Of a stretch of 18,622 nucleotides of DNA, positions 1 through 7,800 are shown one piece after another; the stretch's first letter is position 1; every line of letters begins with the position of its first letter. The notes beneath the pieces are model-generated. The model was not told where the DNA came from. It searched no databases and saw only the letters and a list, made by a program, of their open reading frames with translations. Location of the stretch: the NCBI GenBank assembly GCA_014729935.1, contig WJJB01000221.1, forward strand, positions 1-18,622. The letters run 5' to 3'. The position numbers and the translations under genes were made by a program. This DNA is from Candidatus Bathyarchaeota archaeon (GTDB lineage Archaea; Asgardarchaeota; Lokiarchaeia; Sigyniarchaeales; Sigyniarchaeaceae).

Positions 1-692
1 CCCATGGCATCATCATCGAGCATGATAACCTCATTGACAAGGACAACCCGCACGTCTGGATGTCCCCGCTTAACGCTATCAACATGACGGGGCGCATTTT
101 CAATGCCATCCACGCCGCGGAAACCAACACAAGCCTGCAAGGACAATACGTGGCAAATAAGGATGCATTCATCATTGATTTGAACGAGACCGCTATCTTG
201 CTCCAGAATACCACGCTCCTGTATTCAAGGCTGGAGGATTACAACGTCACCGTCCACCATCCAGCCTTCAAGTATTTCCTCGATATTCTCGGCGTGCAGA
301 GAATCGCCAGCATCGAGGAAGGCGGAGCCCATGGAGAACCGGATCCAGAGCACTTGGCTGAGGTCATCAACGCGATGAAATCGAATAACACCAAAGTCAT
401 CATCAACCAGCCACAGCTTGATGATGCAGACGTGAAGGAAATCGCCAAGGAAACCGGTGCACATGTGGCAGACTTGACTCCACTCCTTGGTATTAAGGGC
501 ATTCACACGTATATTGATATGATCGTGTTTGATCTCATCCAGTTACTTAACCCCGTTGATCCATTTACTGGCGGGGGTAAATCAGTGCCAGGATATAGCG
601 TGTTCGTCATGGCTGGATGCCTTTTCTTGACAGCCATTGTCACGTGGTTCACTCGTTTTAGAAAGCGTGAAAAGGCCGTCAAGGCTGCCTAA
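1..692 (+). CDS. ZnuA-like metal ABC transporter substrate-binding protein, 3' part
   Basis: The reading frame is already open at position 3 and runs to TAA at 690-692, so the gene begins outside the window; the ATG at 60 is internal. The residues just before it read NPHVW, followed by MSPLNA, which is the hallmark DPHxWLSP-type segment of cluster A-I zinc/manganese-binding lipoproteins, with the His as a metal ligand. A second ligand-like His lies in VHHPAFKYF (about 244-270), and the late Asp in VADLTPLL matches the C-terminal Asp ligand. The C-terminus has one hydrophobic segment (about 594-656) followed by a basic tail ending RKREKAVKAA, which would tether the binding domain to the outer face of the membrane. 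Family knowledge says such proteins capture Zn2+ or Mn2+ for an ABC importer. The permease and ATPase are not in the window and may lie upstream. The family is clear; the metal is not determined. Confidence 0.9.
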   Translation, partial: HGIIIEHDNLIDKDNPHVWMSPLNAINMTGRIFNAIHAAETNTSLQGQYVANKDAFIIDLNETAILLQNTTLLYSRLEDYNVTVHHPAFKYFLDILGVQRIASIEEGGAHGEPDPEHLAEVINAMKSNNTKVIINQPQLDDADVKEIAKETGAHVADLTPLLGIKGIHTYIDMIVFDLIQLLNPVDPFTGGGKSVPGYSVFVMAGCLFLTAIVTWFTRFRKREKAVKAA

Positions 693-720
693 TGGCATTT
701 TCCCCGTGGGTAACCTGCCA

Positions 721-734
721 TCCTTCCTTTTTTT
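721..734 (+). terminator. Oligo-T terminator after the znuA-like gene
   Basis: A pyrimidine tract ending in seven T residues (728-734) lies about 30 nt after the stop codon, without a stable stem. This is the usual look of archaeal intrinsic termination. It runs directly into the TATA-like box of the next gene. Confidence 0.5.
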
Positions 735-740
735 AATATA
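731..740 (+). promoter_or_regulatory. TATA-like box for the Gfo/Idh/MocA gene
   Basis: TTTTAATATA lies about 55-64 nt upstream of the ATG at 795. A start about 25 nt downstream would give a leader of roughly 30 nt, which would carry the AAGGT Shine-Dalgarno at 783-787. The placement is inferred from archaeal promoter geometry. Confidence 0.5.
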
Positions 741-794
741 GCTTTTTGAGGAAAGCGTGCCTAATCTCTCCATTACTACTGCAAGGTAAGAACC

Positions 795-2099
795 ATGGGA
801 AAATACTTGAAAGTTGGCGTGGTTGGCGGTGGTGGGATTTTCGGTTCACACATGATGGCGTATCCAGAGAACCCGAATGCCGTACCCGTTGCCTTCATCG
901 ACGTTATACCATCGAGAGCTAAGAAATCATATGACATCGTTTTGAAAATGCACTTGGAACCCGCCTTGGAATATTACATGGAGGATGAGCCAGATGAGAG
1001 CGAGGAAATCGACCGGTTGCAATTCGCCGTCGATGCATTAAAGGAACGGGGCGTGTGTGATAATATTTGGGAGGTGCTGGATGAAGTGGATATGCTGGAT
1101 GTGTGCACCCCAAACAAGTTCCACGTGCCTTATGCCTTGATCGCCCTTCAGCACGGAAAATCCGTCATGACGGAGAAACCTCCCGCACGAAACTGGTGGG
1201 AAACGAGATTATTGCGTGAAGTTGCAAGGGAAAGCAAGGGATACTACCAGATAAATGAGAATGAATTTTTCAGGCCATTGTGGCATGCGATGGCAGATGC
1301 AGTAGCTGCAGGAAAGATTGGTGATATTAAGTCTGTATCCGCGCAGCTCGGGCATAACGGTCCGTCTTGGGGATACCATAACCATTTTTTCGATCCCGTC
1401 TATAATGGTGGTGGATGCACGCAAGATCTTGGCGTGCATGCCCTCGGGATCATGATGACCTCGCTCGGGTGGTTAAACGGCAGACCCCTCCAAGATCTAG
1501 AGCTCGTTTCCGTGAAAACAAGGAAGATGGAAAAACGCAAGCAAGAACGGGAGATGAAGACGATCAGGGGAGAAGTAACCTTTAACAAGCTAGATTTCGA
1601 GGATTATTCCAAGTTCAACTTGAAATTCGCCCATCCTGACGGCTACGAGTTCAAGGGAAGATTGGAAACAGCATGGTCGCAACCCATCCAAGGATATTGC
1701 AAGATTGAAGGCAGGGAGGGTATTGCCAGTCCAAACGTTATCAAAGGGCGAGAGGTCGTGGAAATCTTCGATAAATCCGGTGAAAAGCTGGAAACCATCA
1801 AGCCAAAAGTCGACAAGTATGGTCGACGTGATTCCCACGAGCGAGAAGTACTTTATTTCACGGATATCGTTCAAAATGGTAGTGGTCCCTCAATGGCAAA
1901 CGAGGACGTCGCATATAACCTGCAGCAGATGATCAGCCTGGCATATTATGGCAATGCATTCGCCAGGAAAAAAGAAGTTACACCCCAACAGCTGGAGGAT
2001 TGGTGCGAGAAAATTGCCAAGCGATGCGGGAGGGCTTGCGATGTGATCGTGGACGAGATCGTGTCCTTGCTCATGAAACCATTCAGGCAGGACATTTAA
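795..2099 (+). CDS. Gfo/Idh/MocA family NAD(P)-dependent oxidoreductase
   Basis: This 434-residue protein opens with a Rossmann nucleotide-binding loop, GGGGIFG at residues 11-17. The family motif EKPPA follows at 127-131, with K128 in the catalytic or substrate-binding position. D211 and H215, in DLGVH, match the DxGxH motif of the C-terminal alpha/beta domain. The family oxidises or reduces sugars, inositols and related polyols, or cleaves biliverdin-like substrates; the substrate here cannot be read from sequence. It is longer than the usual 330-390 residues, mostly through an acidic insertion near residues 62-85 and a C-terminal extension rich in Cys (C409, C417 and C421, approximate). 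AAGGT at 783-787, seven bases before the ATG, supports the start. It is probably transcribed alone: oligo-T stretches lie on both sides and no metabolic partner is adjacent. Confidence 0.88.
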   Translation: MGKYLKVGVVGGGGIFGSHMMAYPENPNAVPVAFIDVIPSRAKKSYDIVLKMHLEPALEYYMEDEPDESEEIDRLQFAVDALKERGVCDNIWEVLDEVDMLDVCTPNKFHVPYALIALQHGKSVMTEKPPARNWWETRLLREVARESKGYYQINENEFFRPLWHAMADAVAAGKIGDIKSVSAQLGHNGPSWGYHNHFFDPVYNGGGCTQDLGVHALGIMMTSLGWLNGRPLQDLELVSVKTRKMEKRKQEREMKTIRGEVTFNKLDFEDYSKFNLKFAHPDGYEFKGRLETAWSQPIQGYCKIEGREGIASPNVIKGREVVEIFDKSGEKLETIKPKVDKYGRRDSHEREVLYFTDIVQNGSGPSMANEDVAYNLQQMISLAYYGNAFARKKEVTPQQLEDWCEKIAKRCGRACDVIVDEIVSLLMKPFRQDI

Positions 2100-2108
2100 C
2101 CTCATGCC

Positions 2109-2131
2109 TTTTTTTCCCTGCAAACCTTTTT
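2109..2131 (+). terminator. Double oligo-T terminator
   Basis: T7 (2109-2115) and T5 (2127-2131) follow the stop codon of the oxidoreductase within 35 nt. There is no convincing stem. This is consistent with archaeal T-rich termination. Confidence 0.45.
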
Positions 2132-2190
2132 GTAAGAGACGTGCGATAATAGAAGTGAATTGAACCAGATAAGTTAGGTAGGGATATAGA

Positions 2191-3558
2191 ATGGAACGAA
2201 TCAAGAAATTTTTTTCAAACGTCGATGTTCAACTTTTCAAGCGGAAATCAGGACCCGTCGTGCACGCTGCAGTGCTTGATGATGAAATATTGGGAAATGT
2301 CAAGTACCATCTCAGGATAAATGAGGATGGACGAGGGACCCTAAACCTAAACGCGGACAAGGTTATCTACCTCAATAGAACTGCCACGGACATTGTTCGC
2401 ATGATCATGGACGAGGCAACGGATGAGGAAGTCCAGAAAGTGATGACCAAGAAGTATGACGTGGATGGGGATGAAGTTTTAGAGGATTTCCAACGCGTCA
2501 AGCAAACCCTCGATCACGTGATGCATGAGACGGATACCTGCCCCATCGTGTTCTCTGGCGTAACACCAGAAGCTGCTTTCAAGAACAGGGGCGTTCCTGC
2601 CAGGGTGGACCTTGCACTCACCTACAGGTGCAATAATAATTGCGGGCATTGCTACGTGGGGCGGGAAAAGGATTTTCCCGAGATGGATACCATTTCATGG
2701 AAGAAAGCCATCGATAAGCTCTATGATCTTGGCGTGCCGCACGTGACCCTAACTGGAGGGGAGGCAACCCTCAGGGAGGACATCACTGAAATAATCCAAT
2801 ACACGGAGGACATGAATATCGTCTGTGGATTGGTCACGAACGGTATTAAACTGGCTGATAATGATTTCCTCATGGGGCTCGTGAATGCGGGGTTGGATTA
2901 CATTCAAATTACCTTGGAAAGTCACGATGCTACCATCCACAACAAGATGGTGGGGGCCAACACCTGGAATGAAACCGTGCAGGGCTTGAAAAATGCCATT
3001 GCAACACAAGTTTACACGCTTACCAACACGACCTTGTGCAAGTTGAATGAACCCACCATCGAAGATACCATTGATTTCCTGGCGGAAATTGGCTTGGAAG
3101 GTACCTTTGCCATGAACGGGTTGATCTATTCAGGGAAGGGCAAGGACACCGGTATCGGAATACTTGAGCAAGATCTCGAGCCAATCCTCGATCGCATCAT
3201 TCAAAAAGCACGCGAGCACGACTTCAAATTCATCTGGTACTCCCCGACCCAATATTGCGAGTTCAATCCGGTGATACATGGATTGGGACCAAAACGTTGC
3301 TCCGCGGCGAATATTAGCATGGCAATTGAACCCAACGGTGATGTAATCCCGTGCCAGAGCTACTTTGAATCCATTGGCAACATCTTGGAGGACCCGTGGA
3401 AGAAGATTTGGAACCACCGGTTGGCAAAAGACATCAGGAAACGGAAGGACCTTCCAGCCAAGTGTGAAGGATGTGACCTGGTGGAAACATGTGGAGGGGG
3501 CTGCCCGTTATACCGGAACAAGTTTGTCGCATGCATGGATGGAAGAGGCGGCATGTGA
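2191..3558 (+). CDS. Radical SAM/SPASM protein with N-terminal PqqD-like (RRE-like) domain
   Basis: The 455-residue protein has three parts. Residues about 48-112 resemble a PqqD-like RiPP recognition element: a strand followed by the YLNRTATDIV helix, then a spaced acidic helical region. The radical SAM core follows, with the 4Fe-4S-binding CxxxCxxC at C147, C151 and C154 and the SAM-contacting TGGE at 188-191. The C-terminal SPASM domain has C370, C388 and then C425-x2-C428-x5-C434-x3-C438-x9-C448, enough Cys for two auxiliary clusters. Family knowledge places this architecture with PqqE- and MftC-type maturases, which modify ribosomal peptides, but related fusions act on other substrates. 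No precursor peptide is visible in the flanks. GGTAGGG (2177-2183), seven bases before the ATG, supports the start. The domain calls are firm; the substrate is unknown. Confidence 0.9.
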   Translation: MERIKKFFSNVDVQLFKRKSGPVVHAAVLDDEILGNVKYHLRINEDGRGTLNLNADKVIYLNRTATDIVRMIMDEATDEEVQKVMTKKYDVDGDEVLEDFQRVKQTLDHVMHETDTCPIVFSGVTPEAAFKNRGVPARVDLALTYRCNNNCGHCYVGREKDFPEMDTISWKKAIDKLYDLGVPHVTLTGGEATLREDITEIIQYTEDMNIVCGLVTNGIKLADNDFLMGLVNAGLDYIQITLESHDATIHNKMVGANTWNETVQGLKNAIATQVYTLTNTTLCKLNEPTIEDTIDFLAEIGLEGTFAMNGLIYSGKGKDTGIGILEQDLEPILDRIIQKAREHDFKFIWYSPTQYCEFNPVIHGLGPKRCSAANISMAIEPNGDVIPCQSYFESIGNILEDPWKKIWNHRLAKDIRKRKDLPAKCEGCDLVETCGGGCPLYRNKFVACMDGRGGM

Positions 3559-3603
3559 AGGGCTTTTCACGTCCTTTTTCCACTGAATCTCGCATTTTTT
3601 TTT
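3555..3603 (+). terminator. Hairpin and oligo-T terminator after the radical SAM gene
   Basis: A 5-bp stem (GTGAA at 3555-3559 with TTCAC at 3566-3570) overlaps the stop codon. It is followed by T5 (3575-3579) and then T9 (3595-3603). This suggests the radical SAM gene ends its own transcript before the methyltransferase gene. Confidence 0.5.
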
Positions 3604-3640
3604 ACATGCATGGATTTTCTTGAGTAATGCATGAGGGAAG

Positions 3641-4444
3641 GTGATAATCTTGGATGAAACCTTCAGGAATTGGCACTCCCGGTTCTTGCAGCAAATGGCA
3701 TGGACCGAACAAGCGCGGGATTATACTTACCGGCGCGTGGGATTTGCCACCAAGGAACATCTTCTCGAGATAGGATGCGGCACCGGTGCATTGCTCCATG
3801 AGGTATGGAAACGCTTCATTTTACCCCGGGTGAACAGCGGGAAACGCTGCAAGCTGGACGCCATAGATAAGGATTCGGGGATGGTGCAAAAGGCACGGGA
3901 GACCATGAAAAAAGCAGGGAATGAAGTGAAGATACATGTTGGGAATGCACTCTCACTTCCCCACGGGAATTCCTCCTTTGACGTGGTGTTTTGCCAATAT
4001 TTCATGCTATGGAATCAAGATCATATTAAGAAAAAAATCGTCGACGAAGTGTACCGGGTACTAGCCCCGGGTGGTTGGTTTGCATGTCTTGGTGAACCTG
4101 ATTATATTTCCGCCGTGGATAAACCCCACGGACACACGCTAATGCTGATCAAGCGCTCGCTTGAAAGGGCTGGTGCTGATCTCGAGGCGGGCGCGAAGTT
4201 GGAGGATTTGATGGCTCCATTCACCCGGGTGCGGATTGGGTCTGCCAGCAAGCCTTGGACAGCGAGTGAATGGGCAGAACACTTCGATGACGAATGGGCC
4301 TTCCTGGAACGGATCATGGCAGGCGGGGGTGTGGATCCTTCCAAGATGCAAGCAATGAAACGATCTGAACAACAAGCCATCAAGGATGGAACCAAGGAAT
4401 CGTATTTCCCGCTGGTGTATGCCATGGGGAGGAAATCCTTCTAA
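3641..4444 (+). CDS. Class I SAM-dependent methyltransferase
   Basis: The frame opens with GTG and gives 267 residues. The Rossmann-fold SAM motif I is LEIGCGTG at residues 42-49, an acidic residue in LDAIDKD (72-78) follows at the end of strand 2, the motif LPHGNSSFDVVF (107-118) is the motif II region, and EVYRVLAPGGWF (136-147) is motif III. This is the methyltransferase 11/25-type fold; the substrate (small molecule, lipid or protein) is not determined. The start is uncertain. GAGGGA (3633-3638) lies only 2-3 nt from the GTG, whereas AAGGTGAT (3638-3645) is well placed for an in-frame TTG at 3650, which would remove three residues. The stop codon overlaps the stop of the convergent PHP gene. 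The upstream gap holds a T9 run, so operon membership with the radical SAM gene is doubtful. Confidence 0.87.
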   Translation: MIILDETFRNWHSRFLQQMAWTEQARDYTYRRVGFATKEHLLEIGCGTGALLHEVWKRFILPRVNSGKRCKLDAIDKDSGMVQKARETMKKAGNEVKIHVGNALSLPHGNSSFDVVFCQYFMLWNQDHIKKKIVDEVYRVLAPGGWFACLGEPDYISAVDKPHGHTLMLIKRSLERAGADLEAGAKLEDLMAPFTRVRIGSASKPWTASEWAEHFDDEWAFLERIMAGGGVDPSKMQAMKRSEQQAIKDGTKESYFPLVYAMGRKSF

Positions 4445-5298
4445 TCAAATGGTTTTTTCCCGCGTATGATGTCGGAATAAGCCTTGGCCCTGGGAATGAA
4501 CCTCTTGAAGGTATTGATATCATGGGAATCCGATCCGATGAAAAATGAATCAACCTCTGGCTGGTCCTGCATAAATTCTGCCAATAACTCCCATGAGGGA
4601 TAGGTAGTATTCCATGGATGGTCGAATCCCCTGAGGTTGATTTCCACTACGGTATCCCGTGAAATGCAACTCTCGATGGCTTTCCTGGTCCTTGCATCCC
4701 GCATGTAGGCTTCCTCCCGTGGTAAAATACCCCCGTTCCCGCAAAATCGGTAGATCACGTCCAAATGTGCAAACCCGGAAAATTGCATGCTGGAAGTAAT
4801 GGCAGCAAGGAGCGTGGTGAAATATCCTGCTGTTGCAGTTCTAAAGGGCGTGTCCTTTAGCAATTCTTCCAGCTCGTAAGGAATCGTTATCGTGAAGTCA
4901 TCAACATCGTGGATGGTACCAACAAAATAATCAAAATCTTCCTTGTGATCATCCAACCAATTCATGGTTTTCACGTTCCAATCCTCATGTTGATTTGGAT
5001 CGTAAAAATCAACTTCCAATCCTACAAAGGAGGGCAATCCTGTCGCCTTGGCATTATCGTATGCTTCAAAAAAAAGTCCAACACTTTCGTCGCCAAATGG
5101 ATAGCCATCCCATTCCAATTTCTCCGCTTGGAAATGATCGAGAAATCCTGGCACGATGCCATGTTGCTGTGCACATTCCATGTAATCGATGAATGTGTTT
5201 CCATTAATCACGTCAATACTGAACCCGGTATGCAGGTGCAAATCCAAGTAATCCCCTCTCTTCGAGGAAGCAAGAAGGATGCGTTTCAAGGGGTTCAT
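4441..5298 (-). CDS. PHP-domain metal-dependent phosphoesterase
   Basis: This 285-residue protein carries the full PHP metal-binding set: H21 and H23 in DLHLHT, D54-H55, E95 in GLEVD, H130 in TIHDVD, H178 in FAHLD, and D257 and H259 in GSDSHD. These residues normally bind a trinuclear metal site that hydrolyses phosphoesters. The length and motif spacing resemble histidinol-phosphatase (HisK-type) proteins, but no histidine biosynthesis gene is nearby, so histidinol phosphatase is only one possibility among sugar-phosphate or nucleotide phosphatases. The gene is transcribed away from the M24 gene and converges on the methyltransferase gene, sharing three bases of stop codon. A TATA-like box about 28 nt before the ATG predicts a leaderless message. 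Confidence 0.87.
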   Translation of the reverse strand: MNPLKRILLASSKRGDYLDLHLHTGFSIDVINGNTFIDYMECAQQHGIVPGFLDHFQAEKLEWDGYPFGDESVGLFFEAYDNAKATGLPSFVGLEVDFYDPNQHEDWNVKTMNWLDDHKEDFDYFVGTIHDVDDFTITIPYELEELLKDTPFRTATAGYFTTLLAAITSSMQFSGFAHLDVIYRFCGNGGILPREEAYMRDARTRKAIESCISRDTVVEINLRGFDHPWNTTYPSWELLAEFMQDQPEVDSFFIGSDSHDINTFKRFIPRAKAYSDIIRGKKPFD

Positions 5299-5320
5299 GG
5301 ATACGTGAGGGACAGGATGG

Positions 5321-5332
5321 TTTTAACTTTTT
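5321..5332 (-). promoter_or_regulatory. TATA-like box for the PHP gene
   Basis: On the minus strand this reads AAAAAGTTAAAA, centred about 28 nt upstream of the ATG at 5298. That is the archaeal TATA distance from a start coinciding with the initiation codon. The position is seen; its use is inferred. Confidence 0.5.
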
Positions 5333-5459
5333 GCCGGCGAAAGGCAGCCTTGGTCCACTACCAGGTATTGAATAACGAGAGGACAACGAACCTACCACCT
5401 TCAAATGGATCCATTCTTTCCCCCGGGTGGAATAATCCCCAAATTGGCAGGTTATTGGC

Positions 5460-6680
5460 ATGACATCATTTGATTTCCACCGGCGCATCGAGACAGTAAA
5501 GGAATCCATGAATCGGAACGACATTGATGCTATCCTGTTACTTAACACCAGGAACATATATTGGCTCTCTGGAGCAGCCCAGGCATCACAATTGGTGCTC
5601 CCGAGAGATGGAGATCCAATCCTGATGGTCAAGCGGAATATCGAGCTCGCCTTGAAACATTCGTGGTTCGAAGAATCATGGATACAGCCTCTCGGGTCCA
5701 CGAGCGAGGCTATTTCAATGGTTAAGAGCACGATGGATGGCAAGGATGGAACCATTGGTATGGAGCTTGCTGGATTACCCACGACATATTTCTTCAAGTT
5801 CAAGAAGGGACTTGGTCCCGATATCGAGATCTCCAATATTTCCAAAATATTGCGTGAGTGCAGGATGGTGAAGGATTATAAAGAACTTGAGCGATGCCGT
5901 GTCGCTGCGAGGGTTGCAGAAAAGACCCAAGGCGTGGTATACGAGATGCTCATGGAAAATTTCAAGACGGGAATAACGGAAAAAGATGTGGCAGCGGAGA
6001 TGATACGGGTAGCCAAGAAAAACCGGGCGGAACATTATTGCATATATAGTAACAACATGTACACGAACTTCAACAATTTCTTCATCCTCACCAGTGGAGA
6101 AGCGCTTTGGACGCCAAGCACCTTCCCGATAATGTCGGGTACTGGGTTTTCTCCTGCCATCCCGTTCGGTGTCTCGGATCGTGAGTTGCAAGAAGGAGAC
6201 ATGGTGGTATGCGATTATGGCTTGATCGTCGATGGCTACCATGCCGACCATGCCAGGAGTTTCGTTGTGAATGGGAAAATGCCCAAGCATTACGAGGAAC
6301 GGTACCGGAATTTGAAAATGGCATATGACCGCACCATGGATGACGTGGAAGAGGGAATGGTAGCAAATGATATTTTCGAAACGATGGTGAAGGAATTGCA
6401 ACGACTCAGGGATCCCGTGCATGGAACGCGAGTAGAACGTTACTTTCAAGGTAACGGGGAATACTATCAAGCCCTGGGGCATGGTATTGGGCTGGAACTG
6501 GACGAACCACCTTTTATTTCACGTAATAATCAAACGGTCTTGAAGCGTAACATGGTTCTTTCCATCGAACCGAAAATCATCATCCCGGGATGGGGTGCCA
6601 TTAATTTCGAGGATGATTTCATCGTGAAGGAATCCTCCCCTCCCGAGCGAATGACAAACAGCCGGTTCATAGATTTTTGA
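5460..6680 (+). CDS. M24 family metallopeptidase (Xaa-Pro dipeptidase/aminopeptidase type)
   Basis: The protein is 406 residues long with a creatinase-like N-terminal domain (about 1-140) and a pita-bread catalytic domain (about 150-406). All five metal ligands are present: D252 and D263 (eleven residues apart, in CDYG and HADHARSF), H341 in LGHGIGL, E370 in SIEP, and E384 in NFEDDF. The family binds two metal ions and removes an N-terminal residue before proline or splits Xaa-Pro dipeptides; some members act on creatine-like or other non-peptide substrates. AGGT (5449-5452), seven bases before the ATG, supports the start. The gene is divergent from the PHP hydrolase, with a 161-nt shared upstream region that holds no other gene. 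It is probably cytosolic, as no signal peptide is visible. Confidence 0.9.
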   Translation: MTSFDFHRRIETVKESMNRNDIDAILLLNTRNIYWLSGAAQASQLVLPRDGDPILMVKRNIELALKHSWFEESWIQPLGSTSEAISMVKSTMDGKDGTIGMELAGLPTTYFFKFKKGLGPDIEISNISKILRECRMVKDYKELERCRVAARVAEKTQGVVYEMLMENFKTGITEKDVAAEMIRVAKKNRAEHYCIYSNNMYTNFNNFFILTSGEALWTPSTFPIMSGTGFSPAIPFGVSDRELQEGDMVVCDYGLIVDGYHADHARSFVVNGKMPKHYEERYRNLKMAYDRTMDDVEEGMVANDIFETMVKELQRLRDPVHGTRVERYFQGNGEYYQALGHGIGLELDEPPFISRNNQTVLKRNMVLSIEPKIIIPGWGAINFEDDFIVKESSPPERMTNSRFIDF

Positions 6681-6715
6681 ACGTGGAAATTCATGCCGGG
6701 CTTTGTTGACTGGAG

Positions 6716-7789
6716 TTATCCATCCAAGATCCCGTGTTTCGAGATGAATTCCCTCACTTCGTCACTGGATGGGGTTCTTGCAAGGGATACCTTGAGAGAG
6801 GCAACCGCCGTGCCAAACGTTGCAATTTCCCTGAAAATCTCTAATATCCTTGATTCCGCCGTGGTTTCCATTTCTTCGACGAGATGGCCGTTTTCCTGCA
6901 TGATCTCGTGAATTTTCAGGAGCACGCCAGCCGCGAAGGCATCACCCGCCCCAGTTCTATCCACCACGGGAACATCATAGACGGGTAAAGCCACGTCTCT
7001 TGTCCACTCGGATTTAATCAATGACCCCTTTGAACCAAGGGTGTAAACGCGCATTGCAGAATATTCCTTCAATATTTCATCAGCGGCACCAACATCCTCC
7101 TTTCCGGTAAGATACAAGGCATCACGGTCGTTGATGAAAAGCAAGTCAACCTTCACTCCCTCCATGATGCTCATGAAGGCTTTCCAGTTCGGGGTGGCTT
7201 GACGCTCGATGGTCACTGCAGTCATGCCAGTAATCCTCGAGGACTGCAGGATTTCCAAGATCGGTGTAAATTTTGGCGCTAGCGGGGTGAAGAATACGAT
7301 TGAACTGTCCTGAAAATAGCTTGCATCGAGGGTTATCGAGGAAAAGTTCATCTTTGCTTTCAAGTTAGCTGCCGTGAAAATTTTCGTGGTGGTCGGATCC
7401 TCTATTATGGTTGAAATTGGGGTTGTTTCTTCCAATTGGAAAATGCACGAAGTGTCAACTCCGAGATCATCCATTTCCTGAATCATCCATCCCGCCCCGC
7501 GACCAACCACGGTCATGAGCTTGATCGGCACGCCCAATCTTGCAAATAGTTCTGAAGAGTTATTTCCATTCCCCCCGCGCTTGATATATGACTTTCCCGG
7601 GATTTTTTTCGGTAAACCATTCAGGACACGGTGCACTTCCCGGTGGATGCCTTCATCATCCATTTCAGCGATGGCATCCTTATTGGAAGTAATGAAGGTA
7701 ATCAGAGCCTCCTCTATTTGCTTGTATGCATCGCATTCATAAAATAGATCGTTATGCATTTCCCCAACGATGATCACGTTCGTAGCCAT
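6716..7789 (-). CDS. PfkB/ribokinase family sugar kinase
   Basis: The protein has both PfkB hallmarks. GGNGNNSSELFARLG near residue 72 is the substrate and dimer region (signature 1-like), and DRTGAGDAF near 277-285 is signature 2 with the catalytic Asp in GAGD. A conserved INDRDA-type segment lies between them. Family members phosphorylate sugars, nucleosides or glycerate-like hydroxyl compounds; the substrate is unknown. The gene follows a D-2-hydroxyacid dehydrogenase with an ATGA overlap. The ATG at 7804 sits in that overlap and gives five extra residues. I chose the ATG at 7789 because GAGGGG (7802-7797 on this strand) is seven bases ahead of it. Either start implies coupled translation. 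An N-terminal insertion of about 40 residues between the first strand and the GGN motif makes it slightly longer than a typical ribokinase. Confidence 0.88.
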   Translation of the reverse strand: MATNVIIVGEMHNDLFYECDAYKQIEEALITFITSNKDAIAEMDDEGIHREVHRVLNGLPKKIPGKSYIKRGGNGNNSSELFARLGVPIKLMTVVGRGAGWMIQEMDDLGVDTSCIFQLEETTPISTIIEDPTTTKIFTAANLKAKMNFSSITLDASYFQDSSIVFFTPLAPKFTPILEILQSSRITGMTAVTIERQATPNWKAFMSIMEGVKVDLLFINDRDALYLTGKEDVGAADEILKEYSAMRVYTLGSKGSLIKSEWTRDVALPVYDVPVVDRTGAGDAFAAGVLLKIHEIMQENGHLVEEMETTAESRILEIFREIATFGTAVASLKVSLARTPSSDEVREFISKHGILDG

Positions 7790-7800
7790 GGTTTTTCCCC

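Noticed and set aside
3559..3640. Search for a short precursor peptide between the radical SAM and methyltransferase genes
   Set aside because: Only short broken frames and T-runs are present; nothing with a leader/core look.
4909..5463. 184-codon plus-strand frame
   Set aside because: It lies antisense to the PHP gene, whose metal-binding motifs are complete, and has no family resemblance of its own.
5774..6482. 235-codon minus-strand frame
   Set aside because: Antisense to the M24 gene, where all five metal ligands are conserved in the plus frame.
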